Source of the DNA: Sphingobium aromaticiconvertens
Lineage (GTDB): Bacteria; Pseudomonadota; Alphaproteobacteria; Sphingomonadales; Sphingomonadaceae
Assembly (NCBI RefSeq): GCF_037154075.1
Contig: NZ_JBANRJ010000001.1
Span: 2,661,501-2,725,500 of the forward strand
DNA: 64,000 nt
Direction: 5' to 3'
Both the position numbers and the translations under genes were made by a program. Positions 27,079 to 36,018 of this stretch are shown here, one piece after another. Under the pieces are notes generated by a model that did not search any database, had not been told where the DNA came from, and was given only the letters and a program-made list of their open reading frames with translations. The number at the start of each line of letters is the position of its first letter. Positions within the stretch are counted from its first letter, which is position 1.

Positions 27079-27904
27079 CTAGCAGAGCTTCGCGGGCAGG
27101 TGGGCTGAATACACGTGCGGCGCCTTTCGATCGGCGCTCGTTCCAGCCGGAAGAAGTTACCGACATCGAGGTTGGCGCCAAGGTCGATCTGTTCGACAGG
27201 CGTCTACGCGCCAATGTCGCTGCCTTCGCATCCAAAACCAAGGGTGCCCAACGCGTGATTGTTGCCCCGATCAATAATAATCCGAGTCAATATCTACAAA
27301 ATGCCGGCAACGTGAATTCAAAAGGCCTGGAGCTCGAAATAACCGCACTCCCCTGGCAGGGAATGAAAGTAACCGGCGGGGCCGCATACTTGGATTCCTC
27401 GTATGAGGCAGGTACTTTTGTGGAAAATCGTGGCACTGTCTTGGCGCCACTGTTGGTCGATCGCAGTAACGAACCTGTTCCGCAGGCACCCAAATGGGCG
27501 TTGAACGTGGGGGCGACGCAAGACTGGCAGTTGGGCTTTGGTGTGGCTTCAATTCACGTGGACTATTCCTGGATTGACAAAAAGGTGATCTTTTATTCCA
27601 CGCCGACGCCTGGATCCTCGGCCGCTGTTGTAAATGATGTTGCAATAGCCAATCGTCTGGCCACACTCGACAGCCGTGGTTTGCTAAACGGACGGATTTC
27701 ACTTGCCCTCAAAAATGGCGTCGAAGTTTCACTTTGGGCACGCAATCTGACTAAAAAGGAATATTTTACCTACGCTTTCGATGTTTACAATGCGTTGGGC
27801 CTTACCACTGTCGACCAAGGTGATCCCCGAACCTTCGGCGCAGGGGTTAAATACAGTTTTTGAGCGTTTTTCAGCTTTATTGCTTTCAAGATCATAGCTG
27901 AATG

Positions 27905-27942
27905 CCGGCTCCAAGTCTCGATTTGCCGAGACTTGGAGCCGG
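27905..27942. terminator. 16-bp perfect hairpin after the TonB receptor gene
   Basis: CCGGCTCCAAGTCTCG (27905-27920) pairs fully with CGAGACTTGGAGCCGG (27927-27942) across a six-base loop. It is 41 bp past the receptor stop and before the SDR gene at 27974. No T-run follows, so it is either a weak or Rho-assisted terminator or an mRNA-stabilising stem. Confidence 0.65.
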
Positions 27943-27973
27943 GCAACAAGGCAATGGAATGAGGAGATGCGGT

Positions 27974-28753
27974 GTGGGTGAAAGATTCAGCGGCAAGGTC
28001 GCACTGGTGACGGCGGCCGCGTCCGGTATTGGCGAGGCAACGGCGGAGGCTTTTGCAAGCGAAGGCGCGCGATTGATGATAGCGGACATCGATATCGGTG
28101 GCGGTGAACGTGTGGCCGAACGCCTGAGGGCGACGGGAGCCGAAGCGCATTTTCTGCGCGCGGATGGCTCGTCGGAAGAGGATGTGGAACAGCTTGTCCG
28201 GAGGACGGTCGAGTTATTCGGGGCACTTGATGTTGCCGCAAATATTGTTGGCGGCGCGTTCGGCGATGCGCCGTGGCCAGAACTGCACACCAAGAGCGTT
28301 GAAGGCTGGGATGGCACTCTGGCCATTTCGCTCCGCAGTACGTTCTTGGCATTGAAGCACGAGATCGCTTACATGATCGAACATGGCGGCGGCACTATTG
28401 TGAACGTTTCGTCACTCGCTGGCATGCTTTATGTGCCTGAAGGAGGACCAGCCTACGCGGCCGCCAAGGCAGGTGTGATCCAACTCACGAAGTTCGCGGC
28501 GCTCAACTATGCCGACCGGGGCGTGCGCGTGAATTGCATCGCCCCCGGCGTGACGATCACCAAAGGCCTGGAAAACGGTGTGGGCGCGGAGGCGGCAAAG
28601 ATCATGGCCGAGCGGATGATCGAGGGGCATGCGATCAAGCGGCCGATAAGGGCCAGCGAACAGGCAGAGGCCATCCTGTGGCTGGCATCCGATGCGACGC
28701 AAATGATGACAGGACAGGTAATCGCCGTCGATGGTGGCTGGTCGGCGCGGTAG
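27974..28753 (+). CDS. Short-chain dehydrogenase/reductase
   Basis: About 259 residues of classical SDR. TAAASGIGEATA forms the cofactor loop, IADIDIGGGE the NAD-type Asp, and NIVGG replaces the usual NNAG. Catalytic YAAAKAG and the final GQVIAVDGGWSAR complete the fold. GTG 27974 has GAGGAGA upstream. It stands before a second SDR on the same strand (gap 120 bp). Steps such as cis-diol dehydrogenation or alcohol oxidation would fit the catabolic context; the substrate is unknown. Confidence 0.85.
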   Translation: MGERFSGKVALVTAAASGIGEATAEAFASEGARLMIADIDIGGGERVAERLRATGAEAHFLRADGSSEEDVEQLVRRTVELFGALDVAANIVGGAFGDAPWPELHTKSVEGWDGTLAISLRSTFLALKHEIAYMIEHGGGTIVNVSSLAGMLYVPEGGPAYAAAKAGVIQLTKFAALNYADRGVRVNCIAPGVTITKGLENGVGAEAAKIMAERMIEGHAIKRPIRASEQAEAILWLASDATQMMTGQVIAVDGGWSAR

Positions 28754-28873
28754 GCGCCGTATTCTCGTACTCGATCTGGCAAGCAATGTTTGATCGGGTA
28801 GGACGGTGATCATGTCGTTCATCGTACGAACCTGTCGGCTGGTAATTTCAACTTCGATAACAGGGAAGATGTT

Positions 28874-29644
28874 ATGGCGAGTGCTATGGATGATTTCGCG
28901 GGTAAGGTAGTGCTGGTTACCGGCGGCGCGAGCGGAATAGGCCTCGCGGCGACGAAGATCTTCGCGGGCCGTGGTGCTGCGGTCGGGATCGCCGATATCG
29001 ATGTGGCGGGCGGACGAGCCGCCGCTGCGGCCATTAATGAATCGGGTGGCCGTGCATTGTTCGTCGAAACCGATGTGACCGACGAACCGGCGGTCGCGCA
29101 TCTTGTGGATACGGTCGTCTCCGAACTGGGCGGGTTGCATTGCGCGTTCAACAATGCGGCCTATGGTGGCAGGATGGTCCCTTTCGAGCAATCGACACTG
29201 GCCGAATGGAACCGTGTTATGACGATCACGCTGACATCGGTCTACTTGTGCATGAAACACGAGATTTCGCATATGTTGAGCGCTGGCGGCGGCGCGATCG
29301 TCAACACCTCATCGGGCGCGGGCATCGTGGGGTGTCCGCGCTTCGAAGCCTATTCGGCCGCCAAGCACGGGGTTCTGGGGCTCACCAAATCGGCCGCTAT
29401 GGAATTTGCACGCAGCAATATCCGCATAAACGCAATTTGCCCCGGGCATACGGACACGCCGATGCAAGCCCAGCTTACAGACGGCGATCCAGAGCTGAAA
29501 GAATGGATCATGAGCACCACCACCACCGGGCGCATGGCTAACCCGGCCGAGGTTGCTGCTGCCGCAGTCTGGCTTTGCTCAAAGGAAGCTTCCTTCGTAT
29601 CGGGCGATAGCATGATGGTCGATATGGGCATCGTCTGCCGCTAA
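28874..29644 (+). CDS. Short-chain dehydrogenase/reductase
   Basis: 256 residues: TGGASGIGLAAT, IADIDVAGGRAA, FNNAAYGGRM, catalytic YSAAKHG and GDSMMVDMGIVCR at the end. It resembles generic glucose-1-dehydrogenase-like SDRs that populate catabolic clusters, and NAD is the likely cofactor given the Asp after beta-2. It is the last plus-strand gene before a converging hydrolase on the minus strand (gap 88 bp). Confidence 0.87.
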   Translation: MASAMDDFAGKVVLVTGGASGIGLAATKIFAGRGAAVGIADIDVAGGRAAAAAINESGGRALFVETDVTDEPAVAHLVDTVVSELGGLHCAFNNAAYGGRMVPFEQSTLAEWNRVMTITLTSVYLCMKHEISHMLSAGGGAIVNTSSGAGIVGCPRFEAYSAAKHGVLGLTKSAAMEFARSNIRINAICPGHTDTPMQAQLTDGDPELKEWIMSTTTTGRMANPAEVAAAAVWLCSKEASFVSGDSMMVDMGIVCR

Positions 29645-29732
29645 AGACCACTCACCATTTGTGCTGCGGCGGTCCCGGATAGACCGGCTGCGCGATTTTC
29701 GCGCAGCCGCATAGCCTACAAAGCGGCAGTTG

Positions 29733-30614
29733 CTATCCGCCTTTAAGAAAAGCAACCGACAGTCGGTTGAACGTTTCGGGGTCCTCGAATTGCGGCCAGT
29801 GGCCGACACCCTCCATTTCAACATATGAAGCGTCTGGAATGAGTTTCGAGACAATTCGTGCCGTGTCGAGATATTCGTCAGAATCCGCCAGCGACCCGAC
29901 AACGAGCGCCGGCGCGACAATCGCTCGCCAGCCGTCATCCTGGATCAGGTTCTTCTGGCGGATATCCGGATTTTGCAGCACGAGCACGTTCTGCATAGCT
30001 TCGGCTGCCCCTGGCATGCTGTACAGCGCCTGCCTCAAGCCTATCAAATCGTCGATCCGTGCCTCTTCGCGTGCCAGCAGGCGCGAAAAAATTCCCTTGA
30101 TCCGTTCCCAACTGGGATCGGCCGCGCTACCCCCGCGATCCTTTTTTATTTGGGCGCGGTTTGCGGCGGTGGAGAAATAGCCGGCTGCCGACAGCAATAC
30201 CAGTTTCTCAACCCTTTCCGGAGCTGCGATGGCTATAGCCGCAGCAACCCAGGACCCTAAAGACACGCCGATGATCGAGGCCTTTTCCAGGTTGAGCGCG
30301 CTCATGAAATTGAGCACATGTTCAACATAAGTCGCAATCTCGTAGGGATGTGCCGGTTTGTCGGAAAGTCCTGAACCTACAAAGTCGAGTGCGTAACAAT
30401 CGTAGTGCTCGGCGTGAGCTGCAAGGTTGGCGCAAAAGGATTCCCAATGCCCGCCGGTACCATGCAACATGATGACGGCGGGGGCGCTGCGGCGCCCAGC
30501 GTGGGCATAACGGGTACGCACAGCCCCAGCCTTGATGTAGCGTTGCTCAAAATCCAGACCATGCAAATGGGTCCAGATACTTTGATAGGGGGCGTTGTTG
30601 GGTGCATCACGCAT
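29733..30614 (-). CDS. Alpha/beta hydrolase, meta-cleavage product hydrolase-like
   Basis: 293 residues. The oxyanion region is LHGTGGHWESF, the nucleophile GVSLGSWVA (Ser), the acid probably in VVGSLADSDEYLD and the His in GVGHWPQFEDPE. MhpC/BphD-type hydrolases split the C-C bond of the ring-fission product. The elbow GVSLGS differs from the usual GNSMGG of that group, so an esterase is possible. The ATG at 30614 matches the hydrolase N-terminus and drops 50 spurious residues. A second hydrolase is 238 bp upstream. Confidence 0.85.
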   Translation of the reverse strand: MRDAPNNAPYQSIWTHLHGLDFEQRYIKAGAVRTRYAHAGRRSAPAVIMLHGTGGHWESFCANLAAHAEHYDCYALDFVGSGLSDKPAHPYEIATYVEHVLNFMSALNLEKASIIGVSLGSWVAAAIAIAAPERVEKLVLLSAAGYFSTAANRAQIKKDRGGSAADPSWERIKGIFSRLLAREEARIDDLIGLRQALYSMPGAAEAMQNVLVLQNPDIRQKNLIQDDGWRAIVAPALVVGSLADSDEYLDTARIVSKLIPDASYVEMEGVGHWPQFEDPETFNRLSVAFLKGG

Positions 30615-30852
30615 TGAACATATCCTCTTCGATGTCTTATTCAATTTGGTGACATGGCAAAAGCGGGCACCCAGTGGCTGAATTCGGCGTTCTTCGGCGC
30701 ATTCCAAGGGCACTAGTAAGTAATAATCTCGCAATCCGGAATGCCCAACTGCGGGCCATCGCAAAACTTCAATCCATGCATGGGATCGGTTGGCGCGACT
30801 GTCGACAGGGGATGGTCTGGTTCGCCGACCGTCCCTTGCGAAGATTGGAAAA

Positions 30853-31674
30853 TCAAGAGGCCAGGAAGTCTCCGATCAAGCGATTGAAACGATCCTTTTT
30901 TTCGATCTGAGTCCAATGACCGCACTCGCCAAAGATGTGCAGCTCCGATTGCCTGATGAGATGATTGAGTTTTACGCTATTCGACAAGGGGATGACCTTG
31001 TCGTCCCGCCCGTGTACGATCAGTGTGGGATGGGGGATTTTTGCGATATCAGCTTCTGAAGTTGCCAATCCGGAAATTTGCTTCTGTCTGGGTTCAGGGA
31101 AAAGCCGGGCGTAGCTTTCCTGGAAGCCTGGCCGCATACTTGCCTGATATCGGGAATTTACCAGATCGTCGGTTACCAAGGCGCTGTTATAGGCAAATAT
31201 GCCGATAAGACGACGCATATTTTCCATGGAAGGTGTGTATCCCCACACCTGATCGAGTCCCCAGGTGAGGTCGAAATTCGTCCCTACTGCCCCCATCAGT
31301 ACGAGTTTGTCCACCCGGTCGGGGTGCCGTGCCGCCAATGCAAGACTGAGCGCGCCGCCAAACGAATTTCCCACCAAATGCGTTTTTTCGATCCCCAGCG
31401 CATCGAGGAAAGAAACCATGTGGTGGGTCCAGAAATCGAGGCCATATTTGCCGTCGACAGGACGCTCGGTATAGCCAAAACCGGGGATGTCAGGAGCAAT
31501 CACCCGGTGATTTTCGGCAAGGGCAGGCATGGTCAATCGCCAATTTGCATAGCCGGTCACACCAGGACCGGAGCCATGAATCATCAGTACCGGCTGACCC
31601 TTCCCCTGTTCAAGGAAATTGGTGGCGAGGCCCGCAGCCTGGACAGATTGCCCGATTTCAGGATTTTCGTTCAT
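30853..31674 (-). CDS. Meta-cleavage product hydrolase (MhpC/BphD/HsaD type)
   Basis: 273 residues. It has HGSGPGVTGYANWR (oxyanion loop), LVGNSFGGALSLALA (nucleophilic Ser), VHGRDDKVIPL (Asp) and FGECGHWTQIEKKDRFN (His). All are hallmarks of vinylogous C-C bond hydrolases acting after extradiol ring cleavage. With the MhpB-type dioxygenases and the HsaA-like hydroxylase nearby, it probably hydrolyses the ring-fission product. Which substrate is not readable. Confidence 0.9.
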   Translation of the reverse strand: MNENPEIGQSVQAAGLATNFLEQGKGQPVLMIHGSGPGVTGYANWRLTMPALAENHRVIAPDIPGFGYTERPVDGKYGLDFWTHHMVSFLDALGIEKTHLVGNSFGGALSLALAARHPDRVDKLVLMGAVGTNFDLTWGLDQVWGYTPSMENMRRLIGIFAYNSALVTDDLVNSRYQASMRPGFQESYARLFPEPRQKQISGLATSEADIAKIPHPTLIVHGRDDKVIPLSNSVKLNHLIRQSELHIFGECGHWTQIEKKDRFNRLIGDFLAS

Positions 31675-31823
31675 TTCCGAAGAGTTTCCGTTCCTCTATC
31701 GACCATCCGGCTGCCCGGCGGTCATTGTGCCACTACGTTCCTTGCTATTGAAGGCCGGGCATGAGCCCGCCCTAATGACGCATTGCATTTTCAGTGGTTC
31801 ACCTTAAGCGGATTCGCGTGCGG

Positions 31824-32909
31824 TTACGCATTGACGGCAGGTAAGACTTTCTCTGCCAACAGTTCATACGAACGGCGCCACAAGGCTTCGTCATCCCATT
31901 CATGAAACGCCATCAGCAGCGTACCGAACGGGCCAACTTCGTCGCGGAACGCCGAGATTTTTTCAGCGACCACGTCTGGCGTGCCGGCGATCACCATGGA
32001 ATCGAGGCAGGTCTGCAACGACACATCGTCTTCTTCGGAACTCTCTGTGGGGAGAAGGGCCTGAATGCGCCCGCGACCTGTCCTACGCAACAATGTCACC
32101 ATGTAATCATAATAGTGGCTGATGGAGTTATTGCGATCCGCCAGAAAGGCGTTCGCCTGTTCCATTGTATCCGTAACAAGGATCGACCTGCACACACGCC
32201 AGGTCGAGGGATCCGCTGTGCGACCTTCGGCTTCGATGGCCTTGCTGTGAACATCCCAATGCGAACGGATGACCCATGGCGCATTGAAGTTTGCGGAAAT
32301 CAGATTCCACCCCTTGGTGCCGGCCAGCGCGGCTGTACCGGAATGTGGGCTCATCGCCGAAATGCAAAAGGCAGGGAAGGGATCCTGCAACGGTTTCGGA
32401 ATAATGCCGATACCCAGATCCGGGTGGACGGCCTTCTGCAGGTCGTGATTCCAGTATTCGCCTTTCAAATGGAACGGCGCCTGGTTGGATTGCCAGATCT
32501 GTTGCACCATTTCGGCGCATTCGATCATCATCGCGTTCCGATCCTTGGGCATTGTATCGAAAATTTCCAGATCGGAACCCAGCCCACCGGGGCCGATGCC
32601 CATGATAAAGCGGCCACCCGACATGTTGTCGAACATGGCCACATCGGCAGCGACGCGTACGGGGTTGTGCTGGGGCAGGTTCAAAACACCCGGACACAGC
32701 TTCATGTTCTTCGTGACGGGAATGAGGGAAGACATGAATTGCAGTGTGTTCGAAATCGGTTCCACCTTTGCGGTGTAATGCTCGCCGACCCAAAGCTCCT
32801 CGAAACCGCATGCATCGGCATGGATCGCAGCCTGCGTATCCATATCATACATCTCTCGATAGCTACGATCGAGAGAATGGAATGGCATCATGAACATGCC
32901 GAGTTTCAT
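31824..32909 (-). CDS. Luciferase-like flavin monooxygenase (LLM class)
   Basis: 361 residues starting MKLGMFMMPFHSLDRSYREM. The TIM-barrel signatures of the bacterial luciferase family are visible: CGFEELWVGEHYT, NPVRVAADVAMFDNMSGGRFIMGIGPGG and WNLISANFN. The family uses FMNH2 or F420 for oxygen insertion or C-C cleavage. ATG 32909 is chosen because GGGAGG is six bases upstream. It lies under a promoter whose copy also precedes a TonB receptor at 24.6 kb. Likely a catabolic monooxygenase; a reductase partner is not in the window. Confidence 0.9.
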   Translation of the reverse strand: MKLGMFMMPFHSLDRSYREMYDMDTQAAIHADACGFEELWVGEHYTAKVEPISNTLQFMSSLIPVTKNMKLCPGVLNLPQHNPVRVAADVAMFDNMSGGRFIMGIGPGGLGSDLEIFDTMPKDRNAMMIECAEMVQQIWQSNQAPFHLKGEYWNHDLQKAVHPDLGIGIIPKPLQDPFPAFCISAMSPHSGTAALAGTKGWNLISANFNAPWVIRSHWDVHSKAIEAEGRTADPSTWRVCRSILVTDTMEQANAFLADRNNSISHYYDYMVTLLRRTGRGRIQALLPTESSEEDDVSLQTCLDSMVIAGTPDVVAEKISAFRDEVGPFGTLLMAFHEWDDEALWRRSYELLAEKVLPAVNA

Positions 32910-33035
32910 TCTGGCCTCCCTCAAGGAACACTTCAGGCAAGCCAGCCTGCAGCGAGTCTTCCACCTGTTTGTTGATTGGATTTTGAAGAATATTCCAATA
33001 TACAGACAACCAGAACGGGTCAAGCCACTTTTCGA
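32910..33035 (-). promoter_or_regulatory. Promoter and dyad upstream of the luciferase-like gene
   Basis: Read on the minus strand: TTGACC (33023-33018), a 15-bp spacer, TATATT, and the dyad ATATTGGAATAT (33001-32990). The region continues to the strong ribosome site GGGAGG. Almost the same sequence is at 24341-24535. A dyad overlapping the -10 suits an operator, perhaps for one of the two IclR proteins encoded next door; this is inference. Confidence 0.65.
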
Positions 33036-33059
33036 GCGCGTTCCCTGGATGGTGCTTAC

Positions 33060-33245
33060 ACTCAACGACGCATTTGGGTGCGGCGACGAGGCTGAGGAAG
33101 CCAGCAAAGTTTCTGGCGAGTTTGTCGTACCGTGTTGCGATGCGCCGGAAGTGGTTGATCTTGCTGAAGCAGCGTTCGATCAGATTGCGGTCCTTGTAGA
33201 TTGTGGCGTCGAAGCTGCGCCATTTGGCGGTTGTCGTTCGGCGCG
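33060..33245 (-). pseudogene. IS5-type transposase C-terminal remnant
   Basis: The minus strand reads RTTTAKWRSFDATIYKDRNL, then IERCFSKINHFRRIATRYDKLARNFAGFLSLVAA. This is the final Y-R-E region of an IS5-type transposase. No ends or start are present. It is a scrap left of a second scrap of another family on the opposite strand. Confidence 0.75.
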
Positions 33246-33300
33246 GAACGGCAGGTTTTGCTCCTGCCGCCGCGATGGCGACAAGGGTGCGTTGGCCTTC

Positions 33301-33411
33301 ACCAACATACTGCTGCGCGAAGGGATTGCCATCAGCATGGACGGCAGGGTCGCATGGTGCGACAATGTCGTTGTCGAGCGTCTGTGGTGCCCGGTAAAAT
33401 ACGGGGAGGTT
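33301..33411 (+). pseudogene. IS3-type OrfB remnant
   Basis: The plus strand reads GIAISMDGRVAWCDNVVVER, then LWCPVKYGEV. This matches the DDE-glutamate region of IS3 transposases (usual form DGRGRWMDNVFVERLWRSVKYEEV). Only about 37 codons survive. Together with the preceding IS5 scrap it makes a 350-bp IS graveyard upstream of the luciferase-like gene promoter. Confidence 0.7.
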
Positions 33412-33451
33412 ATTCGTTGCCAATCCCTGCGCAGAACAATCCGGCCACCTC

Positions 33452-34261
33452 TCATTCTGTCACGGTAAGCGCAATCGTATCGGGATCTAGATGGTCGAAT
33501 GGCAATATGTCCTCGACGGACTCCTTCGCGGCGACGCTATCGATCCTAGCTACTGTGTCTTGAAATCTACGCAGTTCACCGGGCTTCATGTTGTCGCCGC
33601 TGAATATTGCTCCCTCAATGGTGACCGAGGCGATGCCCTTGCCGCCATAGCAAACCGGGAACGCCAGGGCGACCGGACCTTCTGCATACCCTCGCGCGTC
33701 CGTATCATAGCCTTTTTCGGCTATCTCTCGCAAATTGCGGATCAATCGCAATCCGCTTGACGAGGTCTCATTTTTGCCCCGCCAACGCAGGAAATGCCGG
33801 ACGTCGCTCTCGGGCATGTGCGCAAGGATGACGCGCGCGCTGGCGCTTTGATCCAGAAATTGCACCTCGCCCAGTTCAGGAAAACTGATGATTTCATTTG
33901 TCCCAGGAATCGTCTGAATCCGGACAGCATACCATCCCAATCTTATGTTCAACGTGACAGTCTCGCCCGTCATGAAGGCCAGTTGCTGCAAGTAGGGAAG
34001 GCTAAGGTCTCTGATCTTCTGGCGCATGTAAAAGGCGTGGCGTACACGCTGGGCAATATCGCCGATCATATATGTCGCCGAAGACTGGTAGCGTGCAGCA
34101 TAGCCCACGCTCAAAAGTGTAGTTAGCCCGCGATGGGTTGTGCTTGGCGGCAACCCAAGTTCTTGACTTACATCCTTTACGCCCAGCGGCCGAGACGCTT
34201 CACTCAACATTTTGAGAATGTCGAAAATGTGCTGCGAAGAGGTATTGATTTTGCTAGTCAT
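33452..34261 (-). CDS. IclR-family transcriptional regulator
   Basis: 269 residues. An N-terminal winged helix (HIFDILKMLSEASRPLGVKDVSQELGLPPSTTHRGLTTL) precedes the IclR ligand domain (LPYLQQLAFMTGETVTLNIR to ALAFPVCYGGKGIASVTIEG). IclR members often control aromatic catabolism. ATG 34261 is used because the domain starts there and it overlaps the stop of the upstream IclR gene by eight bases. The two paralogues therefore are co-transcribed. Candidate operators are the dyads at 24375, 32990 and 37209. Confidence 0.9.
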   Translation of the reverse strand: MTSKINTSSQHIFDILKMLSEASRPLGVKDVSQELGLPPSTTHRGLTTLLSVGYAARYQSSATYMIGDIAQRVRHAFYMRQKIRDLSLPYLQQLAFMTGETVTLNIRLGWYAVRIQTIPGTNEIISFPELGEVQFLDQSASARVILAHMPESDVRHFLRWRGKNETSSSGLRLIRNLREIAEKGYDTDARGYAEGPVALAFPVCYGGKGIASVTIEGAIFSGDNMKPGELRRFQDTVARIDSVAAKESVEDILPFDHLDPDTIALTVTE

Positions 34262-35123
34262 GGGGGCGGTCACCACGCCAGAATGCAATGTGGGCAGGGA
34301 ACTGCCGGAGAGCGAGATTCGCACGCTGGATAATCAGCTTCATTTCCGGTAGCAGATTGTTCATCCGTTCCAAGGTAAAGCGTGAGGCTGGACCGCCCAC
34401 GGTTAGCGATGCGTGAGGCCGTCCCAATGCGTCATGGACCACAAAGGCCGCGAAATTGGACAACTTTAGACCTGGCAAGGTCTCGCCCCGGGAGAAACCG
34501 AAACCCTCTTCTCGAATGCGCTTGATTTCGTCCCACAGAATTTCGGGAGTGGCGGCAATTGCCTCGGGAAAGTCGCTGAACGTAACAGCATCGATATAGT
34601 CCTGGATTTCAGCGTCGGTGAGTGCCGCCAGCATGGTGCGCCCGGTGATAGTGATATGCAACGGCAGCGGTCGACCGCGCTGCACATGCGTTACACGAGG
34701 TCCCTTTGCCTCGATACCGTCGATGTTGAAGCGATTATACCCCGCGAAGATGGACAAAAAGACGCTTTCGGACGTCAGGATGTGTAACTCTTGAAGAAAG
34801 CGGTGACAGATCGAACGGATGTCCGGTTCTGGATTCTCGTGTCCACGCAGATTGAGCACGCCATAGCCGATATCATATTTGTTGCCTACCCGGTCGCGAA
34901 CGACATAGCCCTGCTCGACCAACGTAGTCAGCGCGCGGAAAACCATATTCCGGCTCATACCGAGTTGGGTACACAGTGTTTTGATCTCAGAAGGGCTATT
35001 TCGTTCCGCGAGAGCAGAAAGCACCAGCAATACGCGCATGGCGGCTTTGTTGATATTGGCAGGGCTATTCTGCTCGGCTTCCGGGTCTTCGCCTCTCGAA
35101 TCGACTATTTTCCGCCCCCCCAT
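34254..35123 (-). CDS. IclR-family transcriptional regulator
   Basis: 289 residues with the HTH at AAMRVLLVLSALAERNSPSEIKTLCTQLGMSRNMVFRALTTL and an effector domain containing TSESVFLSIF and AAFVVHDALGRPHASLTVGG. Its identity with the downstream IclR is low, so this is not a recent duplication. It heads the two-gene regulator unit; the SDR at 35211 is 87 bp upstream on the same strand. Possibly each protein senses a different pathway intermediate. Confidence 0.9.
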   Translation of the reverse strand: MGGRKIVDSRGEDPEAEQNSPANINKAAMRVLLVLSALAERNSPSEIKTLCTQLGMSRNMVFRALTTLVEQGYVVRDRVGNKYDIGYGVLNLRGHENPEPDIRSICHRFLQELHILTSESVFLSIFAGYNRFNIDGIEAKGPRVTHVQRGRPLPLHITITGRTMLAALTDAEIQDYIDAVTFSDFPEAIAATPEILWDEIKRIREEGFGFSRGETLPGLKLSNFAAFVVHDALGRPHASLTVGGPASRFTLERMNNLLPEMKLIIQRANLALRQFPAHIAFWRGDRPHD

Positions 35124-35210
35124 GGCCTACGCGGCACCAACTCCGGCACAATCTGCTTTTGCAGCGTGCATAGAAATGCCTAAACCAACCAGGAATATGC
35201 GTCAACTTGG

Positions 35211-35957
35211 CTATTTTGCCGTAAAGCCGGCATCTGCAACGAGCGTATGCCCCGTTACATAACTCGACTGGGACGACAACAGCCATGCGATCACATTGGC
35301 GATCTCCTCGGGTGCGGCCAGCCGCCCCAAAGGAATTTCCGGCCCCTTTAGTCGTTCAAGCTCCGCATGTCCGCCAGGAAGCATATTTGAAGTCATCGGT
35401 GTAGCGGTAAAACCTGGAGCCACCGCGTTAACCCGAATGCGCTTGGGCGCGCCCTCGATGGCGGCAACCCGGGTCAGGCCGATCACCGCGTGCTTGCTCG
35501 ACGTATAAGCGGCAGTGTTTACGCTTCCGACCACGCCTAGCATTGAGGAGGCATTGACAATGGCTCCACCATGCTCGCGCATCGCACGCATCTGCGCCTT
35601 GAGACAAAGAAACACGCCGGTCACGTTCACATCCATGATAGCTCGCCAGGTCTTCAAACTGAGGTCGGCCAGCGACTCGCCGTTCTGGCGCATGCCTGCG
35701 CCGTTGAATGCACAATCCAGGCCACCAAACCGATCCACGATTTCGTCAACGGCTCTTGAAACTGCATCTTCGTCGGTCACATTTAAGCTTAGAACCAATG
35801 CCTTCGCGCCGACGTTTCGCACCAGCTCGGCGGTTTCGCTTGCATCGGCCGCATTCAAATCGACGATTGCGACATTCGAACCTTTTGCAGCGAACTCAAG
35901 CGCGACAGCGCGCCCGATGCCCAGTCCGCCTCCCGTGACCATTACCGTTTCAGGCAC
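35211..35957 (-). CDS. Short-chain dehydrogenase/reductase
   Basis: 248 residues: TGGGLGIGRAVA cofactor loop, VDLNAADASE (Asp, NAD type), FNGAGMRQNG in place of NNAG, catalytic YTSSKHAVIG and VTGHTLVADAGFTAK at the end. The gene lies between the HsaA-like monooxygenase (61 bp upstream) and the IclR pair, all on the minus strand, so one transcript from the 37.2-kb promoter is likely. Substrate unknown. Confidence 0.88.
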   Translation of the reverse strand: MPETVMVTGGGLGIGRAVALEFAAKGSNVAIVDLNAADASETAELVRNVGAKALVLSLNVTDEDAVSRAVDEIVDRFGGLDCAFNGAGMRQNGESLADLSLKTWRAIMDVNVTGVFLCLKAQMRAMREHGGAIVNASSMLGVVGSVNTAAYTSSKHAVIGLTRVAAIEGAPKRIRVNAVAPGFTATPMTSNMLPGGHAELERLKGPEIPLGRLAAPEEIANVIAWLLSSQSSYVTGHTLVADAGFTAK

Positions 35958-36018
35958 TGCATCTTCTCCTTCTCAAAAAGCACAGGGTCGAAAACACGGT
36001 GCGGACCCTGCTATTACG

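Larger units (their letters stand above)
24602..27863 (+). pseudogene. TonB-dependent receptor interrupted by an IS5-family element
   Basis: The 5' part (24602-26235) encodes a signal peptide ending TYAQ, a TonB box-like GDIVVTARKQSERLQ, the plug (VLRGPQGTLFGRNTTGGAV) and the first barrel strands. The 3' part (27083-27863) encodes the remaining strands and ends FGAGVKYSF. Removing the IS and one CTAG copy joins LYIKS to SRASRAGGLNTR in frame, giving about 804 residues. The gene was therefore intact until a recent insertion. GGGGAGAG precedes the ATG at 24602. Substrate probably related to the neighbouring catabolic genes. Confidence 0.9.
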
